From: DATEXQ01 sp036846005
GTDB taxonomy: Bacteria; Patescibacteriota; Microgenomatia; UBA8517
Direction: 5' to 3'
Length of the DNA stretch: 37,605 bases
NCBI GenBank assembly: GCA_036846005.1
Contig: DAIUCV010000006.1
Span: 1-37,605, forward strand
A program made the translations under genes and the position numbers. The notes under the pieces are model-generated. The model ran no database searches, was not told where the DNA came from, and saw only the letters and a list, made by a program, of their open reading frames with translations. Shown in pieces: positions 17,054 to 25,258 of this stretch (positions within the stretch are counted from its first letter, which is position 1; the number at the start of each line of letters is the position of its first letter).

Positions 17054-17282
17054 CTTCTTTAACCTCCTCATTTACTTGCAAGCCTATTGTATCACCTTTA
17101 CCTGCCTTCTCTATCTTCTCGTGTTCTACCTGCATAGATTCAATTTCCTGTTCAAACATATCTTCTCCACCCCTGGAAAACTTTATCTTGTCTCCTACTG
17201 CAACGTCCCCTTCCAGCTCAACAACTGCTACTTTTATTTTATCGTAATAGTGAGTGACAGATCCTATTTTGTAGTAATTCAT
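17025..17282 (-). CDS. Stand-alone EF-Tu domain-2-like beta-barrel protein
   Basis: The 85-residue protein consists of one translation-factor domain-2-like barrel: KIGSVTHYYDKIKVAVVEL, GDVAVGDKIKF, a central ESMQVEH segment, then GDTIGLQVNEEVKEGAEVFK. The ESMQ.EH and VGD/GD.IGL patterns are those of the small 'elongation factor-like' proteins seen in archaea and CPR bacteria. There is no GTPase domain, so it is not a translation GTPase; its partner and role are unknown. Its ATG overlaps the ruvC stop (ATGA, 17279-17282), and GGGGGTGA a few bases upstream serves as Shine-Dalgarno sequence, so it is translated after ruvC by coupling. Confidence 0.75.
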   Translation of the reverse strand: MNYYKIGSVTHYYDKIKVAVVELEGDVAVGDKIKFSRGGEDMFEQEIESMQVEHEKIEKAGKGDTIGLQVNEEVKEGAEVFKLSS

Positions 17283-17812
17283 TTCATATTCACCCCCTTA
17301 GAGGTATCTTTTTTCATATTGATATCTGATATTTTATAAATATGGCATAAAGCTACAGCCAAAGCATCGGCGGCATTGTCAAAATGTGTTCGTTGTTTGG
17401 CTTTGCTTCTGACTTTATTCCCAAATATTTTTCTTAGTGATTGCTGCATTTCTTTTTTATCAGCTCTGCCATTACCCGCAATCATTTTTTTAATTGTACC
17501 GGGTGCATATTCAAAAACATCAATATTTGCCCTGGCTGCACAATAAAACATCACTCCCTGAGCTTGGCCTACCCGCATAGCGGTTTTGGCATTGGTAGCA
17601 AAAAAGAGTTTTTCTATCGCGATAACATCGGGTTTGCTTTCTTTTAAAATAGCTGACATTTCTTCGTAAATTTTAACTAATCTTTTACCGGGAATGCTTT
17701 CTTTGTCGGTTTCTATAAGTCCCCAAGACATAGCTTTATATGAATTTCCTTTAAATTCTATAAAACCGTAACCCGTGGTTGCTGTTCCCGGATCTATTCC
17801 TAATATCAGCAT
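17279..17812 (-). CDS. ruvC: Crossover junction endodeoxyribonuclease RuvC
   Basis: RuvC resolves Holliday junctions made by homologous recombination. Length 177 is typical. The RNase H-fold active site shows Asp7 (GIDPGTATTGYG), Glu67 (IAIEKLFF), and Asp145/Asp149 in HFDNAADALAVA. Aligned with E. coli (DAAD, Asp138 and Asp141), Asp149 corresponds to Asp141 and Asn146 falls at the Asp138 position, with Asp145 next to it. That position varies in the family (His in Thermus), so activity is likely. The DNA-handling motif FEYAPGTIKKMIAGNGRADK is intact. ruvA and ruvB are not in this window. The gene has an extended -10 box exactly 6 nt before ATG, so its mRNA should be leaderless. Confidence 0.95.
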   Translation of the reverse strand: MLILGIDPGTATTGYGFIEFKGNSYKAMSWGLIETDKESIPGKRLVKIYEEMSAILKESKPDVIAIEKLFFATNAKTAMRVGQAQGVMFYCAARANIDVFEYAPGTIKKMIAGNGRADKKEMQQSLRKIFGNKVRSKAKQRTHFDNAADALAVALCHIYKISDINMKKDTSKGVNMK

Positions 17813-17818
17813 AGATAA

Positions 17819-17846
17819 ATTATATCAATATCGCTAGCTTTAACAA
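17819..17846 (-). promoter_or_regulatory. ruvC promoter (extended -10, leaderless)
   Basis: On the minus strand: TTGTTA (17846-17841), 16 nt, TATAAT (17824-17819) preceded by TG to give TGATATAAT. Six bases separate the box from ATG 17812. The same nonamer at the same distance precedes polX. Confidence 0.65.
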
Positions 17847-17869
17847 AAACCAAAGAGGATTTTTTATTA

Positions 17870-18523
17870 TTAGAAATTTAAGAGGTAATCAATTTTTGAA
17901 TTTGCTTTAATATTTTGAAGCCAGTTTTGATATTCTGTTGATAATTTTGATTGCGTTAAGGTATCTATAATTTGGCTTTTAACATCTTCTAGTTTTGAAT
18001 TGGCCGGAAAACTATCCTTATTCTGATCAAAATAAGATTTAATTTCTTCATCGCTTACTTGTATTTTATCTCCCAGTAACTTCTCTATCGTTATTTTCAT
18101 CTTTAATGAATTAATGAGATCGTCTCTGGTTTGTCCTTGAAAGGATAAAGCCGTATCCAAATCAGTCCCTTGAGATTTAAGCTGATCTTCGATAGCTGTC
18201 ATTTGATTGTCTATCTCCTGTTGGGTTACAACTATATTATTTTTCTTAGCTTCCTGATCGATTAATTTTTGGGTGACAATTGAATCCAGAACTTGTTTTC
18301 CACCCTGCTTTTCCAATTCTTGGGCTAACTGTAACCTGGTGATTGGCTTTCCGTTAACTATTGCCGCTATAAAAATCCCCATGTTGGCATACGCCAACAC
18401 CAAAATAACAACAACTATAAATCCGATGATTAAAGTCCAGCGTTTTCTGGGATTTTTGATAATACTTTTCTTATAAGAGGTAACTGATTCCTTCGTTTTG
18501 TTTAGACTAGTTTTTAAGCTCAT
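17870..18523 (-). CDS. Membrane-anchored SurA-N-like chaperone domain protein
   Basis: This 217-residue protein has a cytosolic basic N-terminus, one transmembrane helix (about 30-54, WTLIIGFIVVVILVLAYANM) and an extracytoplasmic helical domain. The segment VNGKPITRLQLAQELEKQGG, then LDSIVTQKLIDQEAKKNNI and VTQQEID, is the SurA/PrsA N-terminal foldase pattern. The parvulin peptidyl-prolyl isomerase domain that normally follows is absent, so it is at most a chaperone. Its own promoter (TTGAAT, 17 nt, TATAGT) lies just before ATG, and ruvC starts 57 nt after its stop. Confidence 0.8.
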   Translation of the reverse strand: MSLKTSLNKTKESVTSYKKSIIKNPRKRWTLIIGFIVVVILVLAYANMGIFIAAIVNGKPITRLQLAQELEKQGGKQVLDSIVTQKLIDQEAKKNNIVVTQQEIDNQMTAIEDQLKSQGTDLDTALSFQGQTRDDLINSLKMKITIEKLLGDKIQVSDEEIKSYFDQNKDSFPANSKLEDVKSQIIDTLTQSKLSTEYQNWLQNIKANSKIDYLLNF

Positions 18524-18530
18524 CTAATAG

Positions 18531-18559
18531 ACTATATATGCTTTGTTTTAAATATTCAA
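18531..18559 (-). promoter_or_regulatory. Promoter of the SurA-N-like gene
   Basis: On the minus strand: TTGAAT (18559-18554), 17 nt, TATAGT (18536-18531). Seven bases separate it from ATG 18523, giving a leader of about 0-2 nt. Confidence 0.45.
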
Positions 18560-18573
18560 GAGCAAATATTATT

Positions 18574-19191
18574 TCACTTTATTATTAGATATTTTACTTT
18601 AGTAGCTTCTCCGTGGCCGGAATAAACTAATGTATTTTTAGAAAATGACAATATTTTTGCAAACGATTTAAGAAGCATTTTATTAGAAGAATATTTAAAA
18701 TCCGTTCTACCAAAAGATCTACCTTTAAAAACCAAATCTCCCACAAATAAAAGGTCTTCTTTAACTACTTCAAAAGTTACACTTCCTGGTGTGTGCCCCG
18801 GAGTTTCCATAACTTTAATTTCAATATCTTTAATTTTAATAATCATGTTTTCAGATAAATATTTATCAATTTTAGGAGAAGGGTCTGAAGTAATTTTTAA
18901 GAAATATTTGGCTCTATTTGCCATATCTTTTACCAGAAATTCATCTTTTTTATGAACCATGAAAGGAATTTTAAAGGATTTCTGTAGTGTAAATATCCCC
19001 ATGATATGGTCGAAATGACCATGGGTGACCAGAATCGCCGTAGGTTTTAATTCCAATCGTGAAATTGTATCGATTATATAATCTGGATCATCACCCGGAT
19101 CTATGATTAAAGTATCTTTGTTTATAGAGTCATACAGAAGATAACAATTAGTTTTAAATTCTCCTACGATTAACCTCTCAACAGTTATCAT
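18574..19191 (-). CDS. MBL-fold metallohydrolase (glyoxalase II-like)
   Basis: This 205-residue metallo-beta-lactamase-fold hydrolase shows the metal motif THGHFDHIMG (His57, His59, Asp61, His62), a further His in ETPGHTPGSV, the bridging Asp in LLFVGDLVFKGRSFGRTDF, and the last His in YSGHGEATKV. The GRTDF element is characteristic of the small YcbL/glyoxalase II-type branch, which hydrolyses thioesters such as S-lactoylglutathione analogues. The actual substrate is not predictable. It follows rplS by 39 nt on the same strand and may be read through from the rplS promoter. Confidence 0.88.
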   Translation of the reverse strand: MITVERLIVGEFKTNCYLLYDSINKDTLIIDPGDDPDYIIDTISRLELKPTAILVTHGHFDHIMGIFTLQKSFKIPFMVHKKDEFLVKDMANRAKYFLKITSDPSPKIDKYLSENMIIKIKDIEIKVMETPGHTPGSVTFEVVKEDLLFVGDLVFKGRSFGRTDFKYSSNKMLLKSFAKILSFSKNTLVYSGHGEATKVKYLIIK

Positions 19192-19230
19192 TAATATACT
19201 TAAATTAACTTCTGAAGAAATTAATTTTAA

Positions 19231-19659
19231 TTATTGTTTTTTACCGACTTTCTTCTTAGAAGATTTCTTTATTTTCTTGATTGTTTTTTTCTTGTCAGAA
19301 ATTTGTGCTGGTTTATCTTTTCTTGAGGCTCTGGCATATATTTTATCTATCTCCTTTTTGGATTTTAAACGCGTGTAATATAATTTTGCGGTTTTAACAC
19401 CTTTAACCCCGGATTTGATAATCTCTATTTTTTCAATATTGGGAGACATTATCGGGAATATTCTTTCAATCCCGATTTGATGTACTCCGATTCGCCTTAC
19501 CGTAAATGTTTGGCTTAAAGCTTCTCCTTTAATAGCAATTACCATACCCTCAAATGCCTGGGTTCTTTCCTTTTCCCCTTCTTTAAATTTTTGGGTTATT
19601 TTTATTTTGTCGCCTATACCAAATTCGCTTCCGCTTGAATGTTTTGCAAATAATGACAT
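19231..19659 (-). CDS. rplS: 50S ribosomal protein L19 with basic C-terminal tail
   Basis: L19 sits at the 30S-50S interface. The core motifs GDKIKITQKFKEGEKERTQ, FEGMVIAIKG, FTVRRIG.GIERIFP and the C-terminal AKLYYTR are present. Relative to the usual 115 residues, the N-terminal helix is shortened and about 35 lysine-rich residues are added at the C-terminus (KKTIKKIKKSSKKKVGKKQ). The extension would bind rRNA and is common for ribosomal proteins of reduced genomes. It has its own promoter between itself and dnaE. Confidence 0.95.
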   Translation of the reverse strand: MSLFAKHSSGSEFGIGDKIKITQKFKEGEKERTQAFEGMVIAIKGEALSQTFTVRRIGVHQIGIERIFPIMSPNIEKIEIIKSGVKGVKTAKLYYTRLKSKKEIDKIYARASRKDKPAQISDKKKTIKKIKKSSKKKVGKKQ

Positions 19660-19679
19660 ATTTTTTATTTAAGAATGCT

Positions 19680-19708
19680 ATTTTACTACAACCTGCCTGT
19701 ACCCTCAA
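19680..19708 (-). promoter_or_regulatory. rplS promoter
   Basis: On the minus strand: TTGAGG (19708-19703), 17 nt, TAAAAT (19685-19680), just after the dnaE stop. Predicted leader is about 14 nt and lacks a Shine-Dalgarno sequence. Confidence 0.55.
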
Positions 19709-19712
19709 GAAC

Positions 19713-22700
19713 TTATTTCTTTTCCAGGATTATGGCAATTTTTCTGGACAAACTCTCATTCCAGTTAATTTTAAACGGTAAGGTTATTTTTTCTTTGCTT
19801 CCTTCAAAAACCAGGGTTACCGATTGATCTCCCAGATTCTCAATCAAGATTTCTTTCATCCTTTTAAGTTGGTTTTTGGAAGTACTTTTGGGTATTCTAA
19901 TATAGAGTTTATCGGTTTTTTCTTTAGTTTCCACACTCTCCACTATCAGGGAAAATTCTTCGTCTCTTTTATCTACTTTGCCGTTAACCAATATGATATT
20001 ATCTTCCATCCATAAACTTTTGGTATCGCTATAAATTGAAGGAAAGATAACCAGGTTTATCGAACCTGTGGTGTCTTCAATTTTTGCAAATGCCATTTCT
20101 TTTCCTCCTCTTTTGGTAATAATCACCCTAACGTCTTTAACTATACCGGCTATGGAAACCTGTCCATTCATAGATACCGATAGGTTTTCATCTCCTATAA
20201 TTTCTTCTATTCTATTACTTGCTTTAACTTGTAAATTTCCCAGAAGCTCGGTTATGGATTTTCCCGACAGAGAAAATCCCAGAAGATCTTTTTCCAATTT
20301 TTCCAATTCTTTTTCTTGAAATTCGGGTATATCAACCAAATTCATGCTCCCCAGAGATTTGGGATTCTTTTTTATATCTTCCTGAGAAAATAAACCCTGT
20401 TGGTCGTTTTTAACTTTTTTACCTACTTTATCTCTTATTTCGTCAATCGATGATAAAAGTGTGGCTCTTTTTCCGAATTTGGATAAAGCACCTACTTTGA
20501 TCAGACTTTCCAAAACCTTTTTATTTACCCTTCTGGAATCAACTTTAGACAAAAACTCGGGAAATGAAGAAAAGGAACCTTCTTCTCGTGCTTCCAGAAT
20601 TGCAGCGATTGCCGCAACTCCTACATTCTTAATCGCATTTAATCCAAACCTGATAGCTTTTTTATTCAGAGATTTTTTGTCTTCCTCAATTTTAAAATCT
20701 TCTTCGCTATCATTAATGTCTGGTGCCAGAACATTAATTTTCATACGTCTGCATTCATTAATTGCCGTAGTTACTTTGTCCTTATCCGAACTTTCAGCGG
20801 AAAGAAGGGCTGTCATAAATTCAACAGGGTAGTTTGCTTTCATATAGGCTGTTTGATATGCAACCATTCCGTAGCTGGCTGCATGGGCTTTATTAAATCC
20901 GTATGCCTGGAAGGGTTCAAAAAGTTTCCAGAGGTTTTCCGCAAAATCCTTTGTCTGACCGTTTTCTACGACTCCTTTGATAAATCTTTCCTTTTGGGCT
21001 GCCATTTCTTCTGGAATTTTTTTACCTACGGCTTTTCTAAATTTATCGGCTTCTTCCCAGCTATATCCGGCCAGTTCTATGGCGCAGAAAAGCAAATCGT
21101 CCTGATAAACCAATAGACCGTATGACGGTTCCAAAAATTTCTTCATTCTGGGATCCAGATACTTTATAAGTTTGGGGTTTCTTTTTCTTTTAATATATTC
21201 CGGGATTACAGCAATAGGTCCTGGTCGGTATAAAGCTACCATGACCATCAAATCTTCAATTCTAGTCGGCTTTAAGTCTTTGATATACTTTGTCATTCCG
21301 CTGCCGCTTAGCTGGAATGCTCCCATGGTTTCTCCTCTTCCCAGCATATCAAATGTTTTTTTGTCAGTTAGAGGAATTTTCATTAGATCGACCTTTTTCC
21401 CTTCTACTTTATTTACCATTTCCACAGCTGATCCCAATATCGATAAATTTCTAATTCCCAGGATATCAAACTTAATAAGACCAACCTCTTCGCAAGCGTG
21501 CATTTCATACTGGGTAATTATTTTTTCACCAGACGGCTCTTTCTGAATGGGAGTAAAATCCGTCAATGTTTTTGGGGCAACCACCAAACCTGCTGCATGA
21601 ACACTAATATGTCTGGCATTACTTTCTATTTGAACAGCCAAATCTAATATTTTTTTGGCATCCTTATCCTTGTCGTAAAGTTCTCTCAACTCTTCCACTT
21701 CTTCCAAGGCTTTCGGAATGGTTATCGGGAAACCCTGTTTGGGTGGAGGTATTAATTTGGAAATTCTATCTCCTACATTATACGGATAACCCAATACTCG
21801 GGCTACGTCTCTTACTGAAGATCTTGATAACATCCGTCCAAATGTACAAATTTGGGCAACTTTATCTTTTCCGTATTTTTGGCAAATATAATCTAGTACT
21901 TCCTCTCTTCTATTGTCGGATACATCAAAATCAATATCCGGAGGAGAGGGTCTGAATGGATTTAAAAACCTTTCAAAAGGCAGGTAATATTTTATTGGAT
22001 CAACAGTTGTTATTCCCAAAACAAAAGAGACAAGAGACCCGGCAACAGAACCTCTGGTATTGGTAATAATACCCTGATTATTGGCCCAATTTACCATATC
22101 GGTTACTATTAAAAAATACGGTGCATAACCTTTCTTGGTGATGATGTCAACTTCATAATCAAGTCTTTTTTGAATATCTTTATTTATATTTTTTACTTTT
22201 TGAGGTAATCTTTCATGAATAAGATTTTTTAAATATTTTTCAGGACTGTTATTATCCGGAACGGGAAATTCCGGAAAATACCATTTACCCAATGTTAATT
22301 CCAGTTCACATTTTTGAGCTACCTTTACCGTATTTTCCACCGCATCCTCAATATCAGGAAAAAGTTTATACATTTCGCTGGGAGTAGTTATCTGAAAAGC
22401 AGGGGTATCAATAAATCTTAATCTTTTGGTATCAGTAGTATTTTTTCCTGTGGCTATGCAAACCAAGGTATCTTGTGCAGTTGCATCTTCCTTCTTAATA
22501 TAATGTGCATCATTTGTGGCTATTATGGGAATTGCCAGAGATCTGCTTAACTTTAGCATCCCCTTGTTTATTAATTCCTCATTTTCTGCCATTTTGGCAA
22601 CTGATGCTTTTATTTCTGGTTCTTTAATATCTGAAACAAAATCACCGTATTTATGTCTTTGCACCTCGAGATAATAATCATCGCCAAAGACGTCTAAATA

Positions 22701-23189
22701 CCACTGGGCTACTTTTTTTGCTTTATCGAAATCTTCATTAATTAGTGCCTGGGAAACTTCTCCCTGAGGACAGGCCGAGGTGCATATCAAACCTTTGGAA
22801 TACTTTGCCAATGTTTCTCTGTCTACTCTCGGACGATAGTAATATCCTTCCAGATGGGCAATTGATGTTAACTTCATTAAATTTTTGTAACCTTCCTTAT
22901 TTTTTGCTAGAAGTATGATATGGAAATTCTTAATTTTTTCTCTTTCTTCTCTTTCTTTATGATTAACATTCGTCGTATAACCCTCTACTCCTAAAATGGG
23001 TTTGATATTTTGGGCTTTTGCCAATTTATAAAAATCAATTACTCCATACATCGCACCATGATCGGTGATAGCCAAGGAATCCATCCCGTTCTCTTTGACA
23101 TAAGAAATTAGCGGTCTTAATTTACTTAAACCGTCCAGAAGAGAATATTCTGTGTGAACATGTAGATGAACAAAACCTTTGGTCATCAT
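19713..23189 (-). CDS. dnaE: DNA polymerase III alpha subunit
   Basis: This is the replicative polymerase: 1158 residues, the normal DnaE length. The N-terminal PHP domain opens with HLHVHTEYSLLDG (8-20). The catalytic palm has PDIDFD at 417-422, with further family motifs (LVYQDDLLFCAIELAGYSW; AYGFNKAHAASYGMVAYQTA), tandem helix-hairpin-helix sequences, and an OB-fold in the C-terminal fifth (SIAGIVKDVRVIITKRGGK, MAFAKIEDTTG). It is the DnaE1 type, without an exonuclease domain. ATG 23189 is followed by a second ATG and lies 1 nt after the stop of the GGDEF gene, so the two are coupled. Confidence 0.97.
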   Translation of the reverse strand: MMTKGFVHLHVHTEYSLLDGLSKLRPLISYVKENGMDSLAITDHGAMYGVIDFYKLAKAQNIKPILGVEGYTTNVNHKEREEREKIKNFHIILLAKNKEGYKNLMKLTSIAHLEGYYYRPRVDRETLAKYSKGLICTSACPQGEVSQALINEDFDKAKKVAQWYLDVFGDDYYLEVQRHKYGDFVSDIKEPEIKASVAKMAENEELINKGMLKLSRSLAIPIIATNDAHYIKKEDATAQDTLVCIATGKNTTDTKRLRFIDTPAFQITTPSEMYKLFPDIEDAVENTVKVAQKCELELTLGKWYFPEFPVPDNNSPEKYLKNLIHERLPQKVKNINKDIQKRLDYEVDIITKKGYAPYFLIVTDMVNWANNQGIITNTRGSVAGSLVSFVLGITTVDPIKYYLPFERFLNPFRPSPPDIDFDVSDNRREEVLDYICQKYGKDKVAQICTFGRMLSRSSVRDVARVLGYPYNVGDRISKLIPPPKQGFPITIPKALEEVEELRELYDKDKDAKKILDLAVQIESNARHISVHAAGLVVAPKTLTDFTPIQKEPSGEKIITQYEMHACEEVGLIKFDILGIRNLSILGSAVEMVNKVEGKKVDLMKIPLTDKKTFDMLGRGETMGAFQLSGSGMTKYIKDLKPTRIEDLMVMVALYRPGPIAVIPEYIKRKRNPKLIKYLDPRMKKFLEPSYGLLVYQDDLLFCAIELAGYSWEEADKFRKAVGKKIPEEMAAQKERFIKGVVENGQTKDFAENLWKLFEPFQAYGFNKAHAASYGMVAYQTAYMKANYPVEFMTALLSAESSDKDKVTTAINECRRMKINVLAPDINDSEEDFKIEEDKKSLNKKAIRFGLNAIKNVGVAAIAAILEAREEGSFSSFPEFLSKVDSRRVNKKVLESLIKVGALSKFGKRATLLSSIDEIRDKVGKKVKNDQQGLFSQEDIKKNPKSLGSMNLVDIPEFQEKELEKLEKDLLGFSLSGKSITELLGNLQVKASNRIEEIIGDENLSVSMNGQVSIAGIVKDVRVIITKRGGKEMAFAKIEDTTGSINLVIFPSIYSDTKSLWMEDNIILVNGKVDKRDEEFSLIVESVETKEKTDKLYIRIPKSTSKNQLKRMKEILIENLGDQSVTLVFEGSKEKITLPFKINWNESLSRKIAIILEKK

Positions 23190-23190
23190 A

Positions 23191-23916
23191 TTAAGAAGAT
23201 TTACTTTTTAATTTTAATTCTTCTTTTCTTTGATACATATCGTCATCGGCTTTCCTGATAAGTTCTTTTGCGTTTATTCCCGGCGTCCATTGGGCAATTC
23301 CTATACTTAATCCCGTATAGGCAGGTAAATTTGACTCTTCTTTTTTGCTTTTAAAACTGTCTTTAATTCTTGTCTCTACAATTAACGCTTCGACATAATC
23401 CGTATCGGGTAATAATACTATAAATTCATCTCCACCGTATCTTGCCGCTAAATCTCCTGTACGGACTGTTAAACAACCGGCGGTAATTATTAAATATTCG
23501 TCTCCTTTATCATGGCCGCTGTTTTTCACACCTTCTTCGGAGAGAACTTTTTTCCCGTCATTAACATCCTTTAAATTATCATTATCCACATATAAAACCG
23601 ATACCGTCTCTGAACTTCCCGTTTCTTTTCTTTTTCTTTCAAGCCTGGCAATCAACATTGACAACTCTGTCAAAACGAAGCGTCTATTGGGAAGTTCTGT
23701 TAAAGCATCTGTCATGGCGTCTTTATTGTCAACTGCCCATATCCGTGCTGCTAATTCTGGATTTTTGGTAATCAAATTTAAATTAAATTCTACTCTCTTT
23801 TGAAAAATTGGATCTCTTTTCAAACTTTCCAGTTTCTCATTATAGGCATCATGAATAACCACCTCGTCTGTTTTTACTGGTTCTACCGTTATAATAATAT
23901 CTGACTTTTCTGACAT
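23191..23916 (-). CDS. GGDEF-domain diguanylate cyclase
   Basis: This 241-residue cytoplasmic protein is predicted to make cyclic di-GMP from two GTP. The N-terminal 65 residues are a short helical region without a known sensor or membrane segment. The GGDEF domain begins at DAMTDALTELPNRR, with metal Asp111/Asp113 (YVDNDNLKDVND), an insertion of about 13 residues before GHDKGDEYL, and an intact active loop RYGGDEF (159-165). An RxxD product-inhibition site (RTGD, 152-155) is placed five residues before GGDEF, as in PleD. No EAL or HD-GYP partner is in the window. It lies between gatB and dnaE, 1 nt from each, so its expression is tied to core functions. Confidence 0.88.
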   Translation of the reverse strand: MSEKSDIIITVEPVKTDEVVIHDAYNEKLESLKRDPIFQKRVEFNLNLITKNPELAARIWAVDNKDAMTDALTELPNRRFVLTELSMLIARLERKRKETGSSETVSVLYVDNDNLKDVNDGKKVLSEEGVKNSGHDKGDEYLIITAGCLTVRTGDLAARYGGDEFIVLLPDTDYVEALIVETRIKDSFKSKKEESNLPAYTGLSIGIAQWTPGINAKELIRKADDDMYQRKEELKLKSKSS

Positions 23917-23917
23917 C

Positions 23918-25258
23918 TTATTTCTGTAATATTTTTAATAAATATTCTTTAATTAACTTGGGATCTCCATTTCCTTTAAGTTTCTTTTGGACCATTCCTA
24001 TTAAATATCCCAAAACTTGTCCTTTCCCGTTTTTATATTCTTCTACAGCTTTGATTTCTTCTTTAACCATGGCTGCAACTGCCATTTCTACCTCCTTGGC
24101 TCCTGAATAATCTATCTTAGTTAATTTTACAATTTTTTCAACCAATTCTGCTGGTTCTGTAAATTCCTCATGCAGTTTTTTATTGACCATAAAATCGGAT
24201 ATGACTTTTCCTGATATTTGATGCTTTTCTGCCAAATTTACTGCTTCCTCAAAATAATTGGAGACATTTTGCGATGAAATTAATATCTCAATATAGTTAT
24301 CGGGTAATTTATAAGAATCTCTAAACCTTACTCTTTTATCTTTTGGTAATTCGGTAAGTTCGTTTTTTAAATCTTCAATAAATTTTTTATTAAAACTAAA
24401 GGGAGGAATATCGGGTTCGGGAAAGTATCGATAATCATGTGCCTCTTCTTTAGTTCTTTGGGAAAATGTTTTTGCCGTTTTTTCATCAAATCCCCTGGTC
24501 TCCTGTTTTACTTTTTCGCCTCTGTTAAGTATTTCCTTCTGTCTTTCAATTTCTGCGTTTATCGCTTTCTCTAAGAATTTAAAGGAATTAATATTTTTTA
24601 ATTCAACTTTATAATCTGGTAATTTTTGATTATTAGTATTTGAATTTTCATCCGATAATGAAATATTTGCCTCTAATCTCATTGATCCCTTTTCCATATC
24701 CGCACTGGAAATCCCCAGATATCTCACAATAAGCTGTACTTCTTTTAAGAATTTAACAACTTCAATTGCGTTATCGAAATCGGGTTCGGTTACTATTTCG
24801 ACCAAAGGAACTCCGCTTCTATTAAAATCAATTAGAGAAATATTCTTACTGTTAATTTCATGATGTTGGAGTTTGGCAGTATCTTCCTCGAGATGAATTC
24901 TTCTTATCCTAATATCTAACTTTGAATCAGGAATTTCAAATTTTCCGTTGATACAAAAGGGGATATCATACTGGCTGATTTGATAACCCTTGGGTAAATC
25001 CGGATAGAAATAGTGTTTTCTGTCGAATTTACTAAACAAATTCACTTCACAGTCAAAAGCCAAACCAATTTTTATCACATTATCTATAGCTTTATGATTG
25101 GGATAAGGTAGTGCTCCCGGTAAACCTAAGCAAACCGGACAAACTTGGGTATTGGGTTTTTTCGAAAAATGGTCAGCAGAGCAATCACAAAACATTTTAC
25201 TTCTGGTAGCCAGTTCAATATGTACTTCTAAGCCTATTATTGGTTTATACATTTTCAT
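23918..25258 (-). CDS. gatB: Aspartyl/glutamyl-tRNA amidotransferase subunit B
   Basis: GatB is the tRNA-binding kinase/transamidase subunit of GatCAB, which converts Glu-tRNA(Gln) and/or Asp-tRNA(Asn) to the amide forms. The 446-residue protein starts at [16 protein letters not shown] and shows paired Cys motifs ([14 protein letters not shown]), [58 protein letters not shown], and the C-terminal helical YqeY-like domain ending in a [15 protein letters not shown] segment. It is shorter than the usual 475 residues. Its start overlaps the end of the MFS gene by 14 nt. Confidence 0.96.
   Translation of the reverse strand: MKMYKPIIGLEVHIELATRSKMFCDCSADHFSKKPNTQVCPVCLGLPGALPYPNHKAIDNVIKIGLAFDCEVNLFSKFDRKHYFYPDLPKGYQISQYDIPFCINGKFEIPDSKLDIRIRRIHLEEDTAKLQHHEINSKNISLIDFNRSGVPLVEIVTEPDFDNAIEVVKFLKEVQLIVRYLGISSADMEKGSMRLEANISLSDENSNTNNQKLPDYKVELKNINSFKFLEKAINAEIERQKEILNRGEKVKQETRGFDEKTAKTFSQRTKEEAHDYRYFPEPDIPPFSFNKKFIEDLKNELTELPKDKRVRFRDSYKLPDNYIEILISSQNVSNYFEEAVNLAEKHQISGKVISDFMVNKKLHEEFTEPAELVEKIVKLTKIDYSGAKEVEMAVAAMVKEEIKAVEEYKNGKGQVLGYLIGMVQKKLKGNGDPKLIKEYLLKILQK

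Noticed and set aside
15954..17282. Alternative genetic code (UGA as glycine)
   Set aside because: TGA ends lexA, the delta-like gene and ruvC at the expected protein ends, so UGA is a normal stop here.
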